The notes under the pieces are model-generated. The model worked only from the letters and a program-made list of their open reading frames with translations, made no database searches and had not been told where the DNA came from. A DNA stretch of 64,000 nucleotides, taken from NCBI GenBank assembly GCA_009991595.1, contig JAACVK010000024.1, forward strand, positions 39,445 through 103,444, given 5' to 3'. Position numbers and translations under genes: made by a program. Positions 1 to 8,223 of this stretch are shown here, one piece after another. This DNA is from a bacterium (GTDB taxonomy: Bacteria; Bdellovibrionota; UBA2428). Positions within the stretch are counted from its first letter, which is position 1, and each line of letters opens with the position of its first letter.

Positions 1-1131
1 GCCGGACTTGACCCTTATCATCAAAGTCAAAGTTGTATCCCTTATGGAAGTGGCAACATTATTATTAATCAACCACAGCGAAGAACTTTAGAAGTTGTGG
101 GCGATATTGCGGCGAATCTTGGGTCGATTTGGGCTTTGGATAGAGCCAACAGTCGGCAAAATCAAAACGCGCAAAACGCGATTCATTACAATTACAAGTT
201 AGGTCTTGGAAGCGTTGTTACTTCAGGTGCCAACGGGCAAATGGGTTTTGTCAGTGGTGGTAGCGGAGCCTACGGTGGATTTGCCGGAGCAGGCTTTGGG
301 GCTGCGGGCGGCTGTGCCGGCTATGCGGGCGGCGGATATGCTGGTGGCGGTGTGATTGGTGGAATCGGCGGAGCTGGTGGAGCTTACGGACACGGGGCTT
401 ATTCTCCCTGTGGTTATGGTATGGGTGCTTATGGTGCGGGCGGCGGTTATGGCGCTGGCGGTGGTGCTGGATATGGTTACCCCTATGGTGGCGGTGGCTA
501 CGGCTATCCCTATGGTGGAGCATATGGCGGTGGAGCTGGTGGCTATGGCCAAACGGGCTACCCTTATTTTGGTGGCGGTGGCGGCGGATATGGTGCTGGC
601 GGATCACCTTGGGGTGGAAGCTACGGCGCTGGAAGTCCTTATTTTGGTGGATATGGTGGAGCCGGAGCTTATGCTCAGGCAATGCTTAGAGACATGAAGA
701 AGATGCAACATTATGCGACTGAACTTTCTCAGCAAGAAAAGCAAGCGCAAGCTTTGGATAAAGACATGCAACGGCTTTACGAGAGAAGAACAAACATAGA
801 TCGCAATTACTACACAACTTACAACCAGTTTGCTCAAACCAGCGCTAACTACGCAGGCGGTGGAGCTGGTGCTGGCGGTTATGGAGCTGGTGGCTATGGC
901 GCCGGAGGCTACGGTGGTGGCGGCTACAGAGATCCTGCCTATAGTGGTGGCGGTGGCTATGCTGCTCCTTACTATGGTGGAGCGGGCGCTGGTTCTTGGG
1001 GCAATGTTTATGGAGGCGGGCAATACTGCCTAGTTTCTCCTTGTGCTGGCGGAGTTGGTGGTGGCTACTATCCTCCTTATGGCAGCGGAACTAGCTTCAA
1101 CTTGAATCTAGGTTATTCGCGAACGAATTAA
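1..1131 (+). CDS. Gly/Tyr-rich low-complexity protein, 5' end outside the window
   Basis: The frame is open from base 1 with no stop, so the start lies to the left of the window; a GTG at 97 is only an internal candidate. About 376 residues are visible. Two blocks rich in Gly, Tyr and Ala (GGY, GAGG and YPYGG-type runs; visible residues about 72-227 and 283-367) flank a charged Gln/Lys/Arg-rich segment (about 228-282) that is probably helical. Only two or three Cys are seen. No signal peptide can be judged. Such composition is typical of structural, adhesive or aggregation-prone surface proteins, but I recognise no family. Its stop lies 2 bp from the end of the convergent lipoprotein gene. 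Confidence 0.75.
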   Translation, partial: AGLDPYHQSQSCIPYGSGNIIINQPQRRTLEVVGDIAANLGSIWALDRANSRQNQNAQNAIHYNYKLGLGSVVTSGANGQMGFVSGGSGAYGGFAGAGFGAAGGCAGYAGGGYAGGGVIGGIGGAGGAYGHGAYSPCGYGMGAYGAGGGYGAGGGAGYGYPYGGGGYGYPYGGAYGGGAGGYGQTGYPYFGGGGGGYGAGGSPWGGSYGAGSPYFGGYGGAGAYAQAMLRDMKKMQHYATELSQQEKQAQALDKDMQRLYERRTNIDRNYYTTYNQFAQTSANYAGGGAGAGGYGAGGYGAGGYGGGGYRDPAYSGGGGYAAPYYGGAGAGSWGNVYGGGQYCLVSPCAGGVGGGYYPPYGSGTSFNLNLGYSRTN

Positions 1132-1133
1132 CC

Positions 1134-1991
1134 TTAGTTTAGTTGCTCGCGAAGTTGCTTTAAAAGAAGTTCTTCACTAGAGAAATTACGCTCTTGGGCA
1201 GAGTTTAAAGTTAAGCTCAGATTTTCTTTTGTGGAAATTCCACTCAGATTCTCTTTGTAAGAATATTCAGCTCGATCACCTTCTGAATCGGTTACAAATC
1301 CAGTTCCGTTGTTTTCAAAATCATCCACCCAAAGTAGTCGGTCTAAAAAAAACTGAAACCGTTGGCTGATGGGAAACTGAGCGTTCGAATCTTCGAATGA
1401 AGCTTCTAGGTAGGCGCTTCCAACCGCTTCGTTGGCAAAGTCGTCTTCTCGACTGAAGGTCACTTTGCAGTTCTTCATTTCCACGTCGGGAAGTGATTTG
1501 CCTAATTGTTTTTGAATCCATTCGCAGCCGTTGTCGACAAAGCTTCTTCGGAAGAGGGTTTCTCTTGCGGTGTCTAGGACGAGTGTTTCATCTTTACGGA
1601 ATTGATTGTAGAAAGTTTCACAACTTTGCCCGTTTGAATTGCGATCGGCCTGGAAAGTTGGAGAGCCGTATCTTTGGGCTATGCGAATCTGCGTGTCTGA
1701 GACGGATTCGATTTGGTGTTGGATTTGTTCGGACAAAAGAGCGCAGCCATTGAATTTGAAGTTGTTGTAGTTGCGAGTCCTAAAGGTAACCTCTCCTTGC
1801 TGGGCCAAGCCATTTGCTTGGAGGCTATCTAGGTATTGCTTGCGAACCTCTGTGTCGCCCTCTACTGAGTCGGGAACTTGGTCGTCTTTATATTGCCCAC
1901 AAGACCCCAGAACAAAGCCCACTAGAGCGAAGAGGAAGATTAAGATGATCTTATTGACGGAAAATAGAGAGTTTTGCTGAGCTCCAATCAT
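1134..1991 (-). CDS. Hypothetical lipoprotein
   Basis: A 285-residue protein with an N-terminal hydrophobic stretch (about residues 13-30) ending in a lipobox-like LGSC, so it is predicted to be lipidated at the Cys and held in the inner or outer membrane. The mature part is acidic and hydrophilic with four more Cys. It contains no domain I recognise. It is convergent with the Gly/Tyr-rich gene (2 bp between ends). Hypothetical; confidence comes from the long open frame and the clear signal. Confidence 0.75.
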   Translation of the reverse strand: MIGAQQNSLFSVNKIILIFLFALVGFVLGSCGQYKDDQVPDSVEGDTEVRKQYLDSLQANGLAQQGEVTFRTRNYNNFKFNGCALLSEQIQHQIESVSDTQIRIAQRYGSPTFQADRNSNGQSCETFYNQFRKDETLVLDTARETLFRRSFVDNGCEWIQKQLGKSLPDVEMKNCKVTFSREDDFANEAVGSAYLEASFEDSNAQFPISQRFQFFLDRLLWVDDFENNGTGFVTDSEGDRAEYSYKENLSGISTKENLSLTLNSAQERNFSSEELLLKQLREQLN

Positions 1992-2172
1992 GGGGTCAAC
2001 CTACTCTAAACGCTCAATTTAACCAAAACTTTTGAGCCATATTCCCCATGCGCGGCGCAGCTTTTGGTGATTTTTGTAAGTGGGGTTGGCTTCATTCTAA
2101 ATAATGGTTTCGGGTCAAATACTTAACAGAATCTTAACGCTGCCTTCTTGCTTTTTGATATATAGTTAAGAC

Positions 2173-2838
2173 ATGACATATTCAAAATTATTCATCGCAT
2201 TTGTGATTTCTTTGTCTTCTGCATGGGTGATGGCTCAGCCAAAACACGAACAGGATTTCACCGAATTCAAAGTTTCAGATAAAGACTCGGAGCCCGATGA
2301 AGAATCAGGTGATCTGCGGCCTTTGACGGGTTTAGATAGGATCAACGCTTTTTTATATAATAAGCCCGATCTTTCTCGGGACCGGCTTCATAAATCATTT
2401 CCGATATCCCTTGGTCTCCAAGATATAAGGGGTGTTTATCAAGAAGAACTTGGGCGTGTGAGATCGTCTGGGGGACTCCGCGGTTTTTGGGCGGAAGACG
2501 TGTTGCTTAAATCTGGTATCGTAGAAGAAGATATCAAAAAAGCAGGTGGCAACATCCTGAGTCTGATAGAGTTGCTGAAAGAAAAAGGGTGGACGCTTTC
2601 TGAACAACCACAGCCAGGGGCTCTTGTTGTGCATCCAGATGCACCCACGCGCGATCTACTTAGTTCGACTGCCTTTGTTGGAAAAGATGTTTCTAAGCGT
2701 GTTTATTTGGATAACTTTAAAGTTAGGGAGATCGAGGTCGATGCCAATGGTTCTGTGCAAAAAGCATCTGGTTACGTGCAGGATCGCGACCGGAAATTTT
2801 TCAAGATTGCTAAGTATATGATTCCGCCCAAGAAATAG
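2173..2838 (+). CDS. Hypothetical secreted protein
   Basis: A 221-residue protein starting with a cleavable-looking signal peptide (hydrophobic residues 6-20, AMA/AQP-type cleavage near residue 22). An acidic, Glu/Asp/Ser-rich stretch (about 23-48) is followed by a more ordered region. No family recognised. A run of AT-rich sequence with TATATAG just upstream could be its -10 box. It is followed by 76 bp that contain a Fur box serving the next gene. Confidence 0.7.
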   Translation: MTYSKLFIAFVISLSSAWVMAQPKHEQDFTEFKVSDKDSEPDEESGDLRPLTGLDRINAFLYNKPDLSRDRLHKSFPISLGLQDIRGVYQEELGRVRSSGGLRGFWAEDVLLKSGIVEEDIKKAGGNILSLIELLKEKGWTLSEQPQPGALVVHPDAPTRDLLSSTAFVGKDVSKRVYLDNFKVREIEVDANGSVQKASGYVQDRDRKFFKIAKYMIPPKK

Positions 2839-2883
2839 CTCCGGAACTGACTTTAGTTCATATTCTTAAATTTACACTTGACT

Positions 2884-2906
2884 AAAATGATAATGATTAT
2901 CATTTT
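2884..2906. promoter_or_regulatory. Fur box (perfect 23-bp inverted repeat)
   Basis: The half-site AAAATGATAAT is followed by a central G and its exact reverse complement, giving a perfect palindrome. Against the classical 19-bp Fur consensus (GATAATGATAATCATTATC) it matches 17 of 19. It ends 8 bp before the ATG at 2915. A TTGACT at 2878-2883 and TATCAT at 2898-2903 could be promoter elements with a short 14-bp spacer, so bound Fur would cover the promoter. Iron-dependent repression of the gene or genes at 2915-4299 is inferred. Confidence 0.85.
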
Positions 2907-2914
2907 CACTTGCC

Positions 2915-3844
2915 ATGTTAGGGAGCCTATTTTTAATTTTTGGATTGTTGTCGTCGACTGCTGCTTTTTCTCACTCTCAGATGAGCGAAATCTCACCTGA
3001 AAAACTATTGAGTGTTTATTCAGAGATCATCAAGACTTTAGAGGGGCCCTTTGCCTCGGGAGCAGAAAAGCGAAAGTCTTGGTTTGTATTTGAAGGCGAC
3101 ATGGTTGCCTTTGACGAAAGCAAAATGAACGAAGCTTTGGCTCAAGTTGTGCTTACTCTAAAGAATAAACAAGCTCTATTGGAGGACTTCCAAGAAGAGC
3201 AGGCTTCCGAGGAGCCTTTGTCAGAAGCCGGTTTCTTTCAAAGGTCTTACTTGAAGTTCAAATCTTTATTTGGCAAAGCTCCCTTCGCCACAGCGCAGCT
3301 GGCTGGAGCGTCGGCTTCCATGATTTACGAACATGGGCCTTTGTTGTTTGCTGTGATTGCAGTTAGTCAGGTTTCTTGGGAGTTGCTCGAGTCTGTGGTG
3401 AGTGTTGCCGTGGGGGCAGGTGGTGCTCACGTTGCTTGCACAATCTTTAATGCAGCACTCTTGGCGACGGCTACTTCGGCAAATAGGACTCTTAAACTGA
3501 TGCGTTCATTTCCAGAACAGCTCTCTTATCGCCAAAAGATGGGATCTGCGTTTATTTCTTTGTTGCGAGCATTGAAAGCAGGATTTGCCTTTAACAAAGT
3601 TCTTGTTCAGCTAGGCACGGGAGGGCGATTTGTGAGTGCCTCTGGTTTTGAGAAAATGTTAGAAGAAAAAGGATTAGAACTTTCCTCTGAGGAAGATTTT
3701 TTTGTAGACGAACATTTTGTTGCTCCGGTTTGGGCGCAATTTCACCAGATTCCTAGAGAGTCTTCCAAGTCTTCCTCCGTTAAAGAAGACTTGGATAACG
3801 TTTTTAATGGGGGTTTCAGCTCTCCCTCACGTATGTTGTTCTAG
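2915..3844 (+). CDS. Fur-box-controlled hypothetical secreted protein
   Basis: A 309-residue protein with a signal peptide (about residues 1-20, STAAFS cleavage region). The mature part is helical: an acidic Glu-rich section (about 85-110) and a hydrophobic, Ala/Gly/Val-rich segment (about 135-190) that may form membrane helices. No family recognised. The ATG lies only 8 bp after a Fur box and has no visible Shine-Dalgarno sequence, so the mRNA may be nearly leaderless, or the true start may lie downstream. The next gene starts 8 bp after its stop, so the two probably form an iron-responsive unit. Confidence 0.7.
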   Translation: MLGSLFLIFGLLSSTAAFSHSQMSEISPEKLLSVYSEIIKTLEGPFASGAEKRKSWFVFEGDMVAFDESKMNEALAQVVLTLKNKQALLEDFQEEQASEEPLSEAGFFQRSYLKFKSLFGKAPFATAQLAGASASMIYEHGPLLFAVIAVSQVSWELLESVVSVAVGAGGAHVACTIFNAALLATATSANRTLKLMRSFPEQLSYRQKMGSAFISLLRALKAGFAFNKVLVQLGTGGRFVSASGFEKMLEEKGLELSSEEDFFVDEHFVAPVWAQFHQIPRESSKSSSVKEDLDNVFNGGFSSPSRMLF

Positions 3845-3852
3845 AAAGTCAC

Positions 3853-4299
3853 ATGCGAGGACTGAAGCTTTTGCCTAGACTCGTCGATATGATTGCCATG
3901 CAGAAGATATTCACTCCAGAAGATAGAGCCTCGTTTGTTGCAGGTGTTTCGGCTCTTTTCTCAGTTGAGAAAATGTCTGAGTTTTTAAAAGTAAAGAAAC
4001 TAACAGGAATCGTTCGCTCCGCTCTCAACGAGTATCGTTTGGCGATCGAACCCTTTGCAAACTTAGAGCTAGAGTCTTTGAGCCCAGTTTGGGTAAAAGA
4101 AGTGAGGTCCAAGGTAGGCCTCATCTTTGACTCTTTGATTGTTTCAATGAAGCAACTTCAGGATTTGATGATCTTAAAAGACAAAGAGCCGCTCTTTAGC
4201 AAGGATAGTTTTGAGGTGTTGAGTGAGCGTTTTATTGGGATTCGTTCTCAAGCTAGAGGATTGCGTCGGGGCTTTAGTTGCCAAGAGTCTTTAATCTAG
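3853..4299 (+). CDS. Hypothetical protein, second gene of the Fur-box unit
   Basis: A 148-residue, mostly helical protein without a signal peptide, rich in Leu, Lys and Glu. No family recognised. It starts 8 bp after the upstream stop, which suggests co-transcription from the Fur-box promoter. Its TAG stop overlaps the stop codon of the convergent PAQR gene by 2 bases. The reverse strand has an open frame over its first half, but the forward frame is favoured by position and operon spacing. Confidence 0.6.
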   Translation: MRGLKLLPRLVDMIAMQKIFTPEDRASFVAGVSALFSVEKMSEFLKVKKLTGIVRSALNEYRLAIEPFANLELESLSPVWVKEVRSKVGLIFDSLIVSMKQLQDLMILKDKEPLFSKDSFEVLSERFIGIRSQARGLRRGFSCQESLI

Positions 4300-4940
4300 C
4301 TTCGTGCCATTTCTAAAATGGATTTGATAGCCCAAAAATGTAGAAAAGCTCCCAGGCTTACTAGTGCGTGAAAAACCTCGTGATATCCAAAAAACTGTGG
4401 AATGAGTTTAGGTCTCTTCAATCCGTAGCAGACTGCACCAATCGAGTAAGCCAGGCCACCTCCGGCAAGTAGGGCGAGTTTAGCTGTTCCAAGTGAGGTG
4501 TGAAGTTCGGAAACGTAGGGAAGAACCATGTATCCAGCGAAGAGGTAGATGAGTGCGCTGACGATCTTGGGTAAGTTTACAAAAAAGAGGGATTGAAGAA
4601 TTCCAACTAGAGCAACACCCCAAACACTTAGCAAAAGTTTGGTGTTGGAGCTCTCCGAAAGTGCAAAGATTGAAACGGGGGTAGAGGTGGCTGCAATCAA
4701 AAGGTAAATCATGCAATGATCTAATTTTTTCATGATTTTGCGGGGCTTTGGTTCCCAGTGGATTCGGTGGTATAGAGTGCTAACTCCGAGCATGAGGAGT
4801 AGGCCTAGTGTGTAAATAGTTGTGGCGATGTATTCAAGTCGACTATTGCAGGTTGATATTAAAAAACCACAGGCGCCTAAAGCAACAAAAAAGCTGGCCT
4901 GATGGATGTGTCCTCTTAAGAGGGGTTTTTGTAAATTCAC
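4296..4940 (-). CDS. PAQR / hemolysin III family membrane protein
   Basis: A 214-residue protein with about seven hydrophobic helices. It carries the family's conserved polar positions: a Ser and His in STLYHR (about residues 55-60), an Asp-His pair in KLDHCM (about 73), and a His-x3-His pair in GYHEVFH near the C-terminus (about 186-190). In this family these residues form a metal (Zn) site in the membrane. The bacterial role (TrhA/YqfA type) is linked to membrane lipid homeostasis, not true hemolysis. Length fits the family. The start is followed by an amphipathic Gln/Lys/His segment and then helix 1. Confidence 0.88.
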   Translation of the reverse strand: MNLQKPLLRGHIHQASFFVALGACGFLISTCNSRLEYIATTIYTLGLLLMLGVSTLYHRIHWEPKPRKIMKKLDHCMIYLLIAATSTPVSIFALSESSNTKLLLSVWGVALVGILQSLFFVNLPKIVSALIYLFAGYMVLPYVSELHTSLGTAKLALLAGGGLAYSIGAVCYGLKRPKLIPQFFGYHEVFHALVSLGAFLHFWAIKSILEMARS

Positions 4941-5066
4941 TCGGCTCAGTATGGGGCCCTTTGCTCATGTTGACAAATAGATTGTGTGTTCTCAATGCGC
5001 AGTGTTTGGCGCGCTTGCTTCTTCGTTCATTTGAAAAATGGGTGTTTAGCTGCAAAGGTGTAATTT

Positions 5067-6521
5067 ATGGATGTAAGTTTTATAGATGCTTCGATTATCT
5101 CTGTGTATTGCGTTGTTTTGATTTTGGTTGCGCTTTGGTGTTCTAGAAAAATCAAGAATCAAAAACAATACTATGTCGGTGATCAAAGTATTAAACCCTA
5201 CCACATTGGATTTTCTGTTGCGGCCACCGATGTGGGTGGGGGGTTTTCCATTGGTCTTGGTGCATTGGGTTTTACCATGGGAATCTCTGGCTCTTGGTTG
5301 TTGTTTTCGGGGTTGCTTGGGGCTTTTCTTTCTGCGGTGTTCTTTATTCCTAGGTTAAAGCTTCTAGAGAAGAAACACTCTTTGATGAGTTTTCCTCAGT
5401 TGTTTGAGTCGCGCTATGGAAAAACGGCGGCTGCCTTGGCTGCGTTGATATCTATCGTTGGCTATGTGGGCTTTACCTCTTCGCAGTTGATTGCTGGATC
5501 AAAATTGAGCACTGTGATCGCTCCAGAATTTACTTCGACTCAGATATTGTGCTTTTTAGCTTTGTTGGTCACTTTTTACACGGCAATGGGTGGTTTTGCA
5601 GCTGTGGTCTACACGGATAGCATTCAATGGTTTGTTCTTTTGTTCGGATTAACTTTTTTCGCATTGCCTATGGCTTTCATGCGGGTGGGGGGGCTTGAGG
5701 GCCTACAGGCATCTCTGCCCGAAGGTTTTCTAAACCCTTTCAATATTTCGATCAAACAGTTCTGGAATTGGATGGTGGCCATCGTTCCAATTTGGTTTGT
5801 TGCGATGACTCTCTATCAACGAGTTTTTGCATGCAAAAATGTTAAAGATGCTCAAAGAGCTTGGTATATAGCAGGCTTTTTGGAATGGCCTGGAATGGCT
5901 TGTGTGGGTGCTTTGTTGGGTTTAATCTCTAAGGCTGCCTTAGAGCAGGGCCTTTTCACTTCCATTGCTGTGGGGGTGGAGATTGATCCGGAATTAGCCA
6001 TTCCCTTGCTGTTGAAAAATATTCTACCGATAGGAGTATTGGGTCTGGTATTTGCTGCCTATTTGTCGGCAGTTTTATCTACTGCGGATAGTTGTCTAAT
6101 GGCTGCTTCCGGAAATTTATTAAGTGATGTCTTAGAGAAAGTTTTCAAGAAGAGTTCATGGAGCCAATCACAGTTTTTATATATTTCAAAGCTGTGCACA
6201 TTGGCTCTTGGTCTCATTTCACTAATTATTGCTGTGAATTTTAAAAGTGCATTGAGCTTGATGCTTTATTCTTATTCTTTCATGATCTCGGGCTTAACTG
6301 TTCCTGCCATAGCTGCTGTGTTAAAAACTCGTTTTTCACAAAAAGCAGCCATCTCCGCAATGCTTGGGGGAGGAGTGACTACCGTCGTATTGTCTCAGGC
6401 CCATTTTTCTCCCTATCTGTTTGGCTTGGATGCTAACACCTATGGATTGATTGTATCGTTTATGTTTTTCGTCGTGATCAATCGTTTTAGCGAAAACTCC
6501 AAGAGGGATATGATTTTTTAA
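5067..6521 (+). CDS. Sodium:solute symporter (SSS family)
   Basis: A 484-residue integral membrane protein with about 13 hydrophobic helices, the usual number and length for the SSS (TC 2.A.21) family. Family marks are the N-terminal YYVGDQSI segment after helix 1, the small-residue motif ATDVGGGFSIG (about residues 53-63), and an STADS motif in a later helix (about 335), which lines the sodium site in this family. The substrate cannot be told; proline, pantothenate or other organic solutes are all possible. It converges on the GGDEF gene with overlapping stop codons. A TTGACA at 4970-4975 may belong to its promoter, but the -10 is weak. Confidence 0.88.
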   Translation: MDVSFIDASIISVYCVVLILVALWCSRKIKNQKQYYVGDQSIKPYHIGFSVAATDVGGGFSIGLGALGFTMGISGSWLLFSGLLGAFLSAVFFIPRLKLLEKKHSLMSFPQLFESRYGKTAAALAALISIVGYVGFTSSQLIAGSKLSTVIAPEFTSTQILCFLALLVTFYTAMGGFAAVVYTDSIQWFVLLFGLTFFALPMAFMRVGGLEGLQASLPEGFLNPFNISIKQFWNWMVAIVPIWFVAMTLYQRVFACKNVKDAQRAWYIAGFLEWPGMACVGALLGLISKAALEQGLFTSIAVGVEIDPELAIPLLLKNILPIGVLGLVFAAYLSAVLSTADSCLMAASGNLLSDVLEKVFKKSSWSQSQFLYISKLCTLALGLISLIIAVNFKSALSLMLYSYSFMISGLTVPAIAAVLKTRFSQKAAISAMLGGGVTTVVLSQAHFSPYLFGLDANTYGLIVSFMFFVVINRFSENSKRDMIF

Positions 6522-8137
6522 GCCACTTTTGATCGAGAAAACTTTCCTTGGAATGAGTAAGATCGATCCCCACCAGAGTGTTTGGCCTCGTTTAGAGCCT
6601 TGGCCGCACATTTTATTGCTTGATCTAAGTTTTCTAGTTCGTTGCTAGCCAAGTTTGCGATGCCAATGCTAGTGGTTGTACTCATGCTTAGCTTTTCTTT
6701 GTCGAGCACTCCAATGTTTAAGTAGGCAACCACTTCTCTGATCTTTTCTGCTTGCTCCATTGCTTTTTCTAGGTTGGTTTCGGGCATGACAATGAAAAAC
6801 TGCTTTGCCGAGTATCTGGCTGCAAAGTTTGTGATGGGAAGAATATCATCGATTGTTTTACCAACGACTTTGATGACTTCACTGCTTTGATCGGTGCCAT
6901 AGGAGTCGCTAATCTGATCAAAGAAGTCTAGTTCAATCATTAGTATCGAAAGGTCTCGATTGTTTTGTTTTGCTAGTTCAAAGGCCCGAGGGGCATGATC
7001 ATCGAAATATTTTCGATTCTTTAATCCGGACAAAAAGTCCTTTGATATTTCGATGTTTACCTTTTCGATTTCCATTTGCTTAGCGCTCAACTGTAAGGAG
7101 AGTCTTCGAAATTGTTTTGATAGCTCGCCAAGTTCGTCGCTCGAATTCACCCCTTCATTCGAGAAGAAATTTCCTGCTGAAATCTCTTCAACAAGTCGTC
7201 TGAGTTTGCCAAAGGACCCAGACATTTTTCGAATGAACAACATGGAGATTATGATTGCAAGGCTTGCTAGTATGACTGCAAGGAGCGTGAAGTCGATATA
7301 CATTTCATCATTTTTACCTAGTGCTTTGTCTTTTGAAACAGACACGATTAAGGCCAATCGAGGGCTTAGCTTGTGAAATCCGCCGAGATATTCTGCTCCA
7401 GATTCCGACGTATATTCCATGCTTCCTTCTCCAGCAGGTGTTTCTCGAGAGGCTGTGATGATTGGATGATCTAAGTCGAAGCGTTTACCTTTGAAGCGTG
7501 CACGATCAGCAACATACATTCCACTTTGTAAGTCCACAAAGGCTACGTTGCCGCCAGGAATCTGTGAAAGTCTATCAACAAGCGCCGTTCCCGAAAAGTT
7601 AAAGTTTATCAAAAGACTAGGGCTTCGAATAATGTAGCTAATTCCCGGATTAGAAGGTTCAGAAATCATAAAGCGAAGTTCGCCAACAGGAAAGTTCTTA
7701 AGCTCCTCGGTGAATTTTGAAAAATTTTCTTCCTTAGCGTTGGAACGTCCTTCTTTTGGCCGTTGCCAGTTAAAGAGCAAACGACCTTTAGGGTTGAAAA
7801 CAGCCACTCGGGATAGGTCGCTTAGGGTTTCAAATTGTGAGCTTAGTAGAACTTTGCTCTTAGCGGAAAAGCCATGGGATTCCATTTGCTGTGAAGTATT
7901 GAGGATGGCGGCTTTATAGGAGTTCAATAGGTCTTTTACACTCTGCCCAACCGAAGATCCAAACAAGTTGCGAATATAGTGGACCTGTTTAATTTTATTT
8001 TCTTGGAACTTGAAGCCGACATACACTCCGTAAAGCCCGAGTGAAATTATGGTGGATAACGAGAAGAGAATCGCAATTTTGATAGCCCAAGTGAATCGAA
8101 AGTTTTTTTTCACTGAATCTGGAGAATCCTTCCTCAT
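6518..8137 (-). CDS. Membrane sensor protein with degenerate GGDEF domain
   Basis: The frame opens at a TTG at 8167, but an ATG at 8137 gives a better start (about 539 residues). In the longer numbering: membrane helix 1 about 25-50, a periplasmic sensory region about 53-285 (Cache-like by layout), helix 2 about 288-312, a HAMP-like linker about 313-362, and a GGDEF-type domain about 375-535. The signature at 452-457 reads YSAKQF where GGDEF/GGEEF is expected, and the Asn/His positions of the substrate site are also changed (SDSYGTD). The cyclase is therefore predicted inactive; it may bind GTP or signal by protein contact. Divergent from the FecR-like gene, with about 86 bp between starts. 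Confidence 0.85.
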   Translation of the reverse strand: MRKDSPDSVKKNFRFTWAIKIAILFSLSTIISLGLYGVYVGFKFQENKIKQVHYIRNLFGSSVGQSVKDLLNSYKAAILNTSQQMESHGFSAKSKVLLSSQFETLSDLSRVAVFNPKGRLLFNWQRPKEGRSNAKEENFSKFTEELKNFPVGELRFMISEPSNPGISYIIRSPSLLINFNFSGTALVDRLSQIPGGNVAFVDLQSGMYVADRARFKGKRFDLDHPIITASRETPAGEGSMEYTSESGAEYLGGFHKLSPRLALIVSVSKDKALGKNDEMYIDFTLLAVILASLAIIISMLFIRKMSGSFGKLRRLVEEISAGNFFSNEGVNSSDELGELSKQFRRLSLQLSAKQMEIEKVNIEISKDFLSGLKNRKYFDDHAPRAFELAKQNNRDLSILMIELDFFDQISDSYGTDQSSEVIKVVGKTIDDILPITNFAARYSAKQFFIVMPETNLEKAMEQAEKIREVVAYLNIGVLDKEKLSMSTTTSIGIANLASNELENLDQAIKCAAKALNEAKHSGGDRSYSFQGKFSRSKVA

Positions 8138-8223
8138 GTATAGCTCATCGGCTAGATTAGACTGCAAGCTTAGAACATAACTTTGACTCTTGAGGAAACA
8201 GGGAAATCAACCGACTAGTCTTT

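Noticed and set aside
223..1023. Long frames on both strands across the Gly/Tyr-rich gene
   Set aside because: GGN-rich repeats keep other frames open; their products are low-complexity (Thr/Ser/Ile or His/Arg runs) with no signal or domain. The frame open from base 1 is the coherent one.
4820..5146. 108-residue frame bridging the PAQR and symporter genes
   Set aside because: It overlaps both clear genes, is Cys/Arg/Leu-rich and has no ribosome site.
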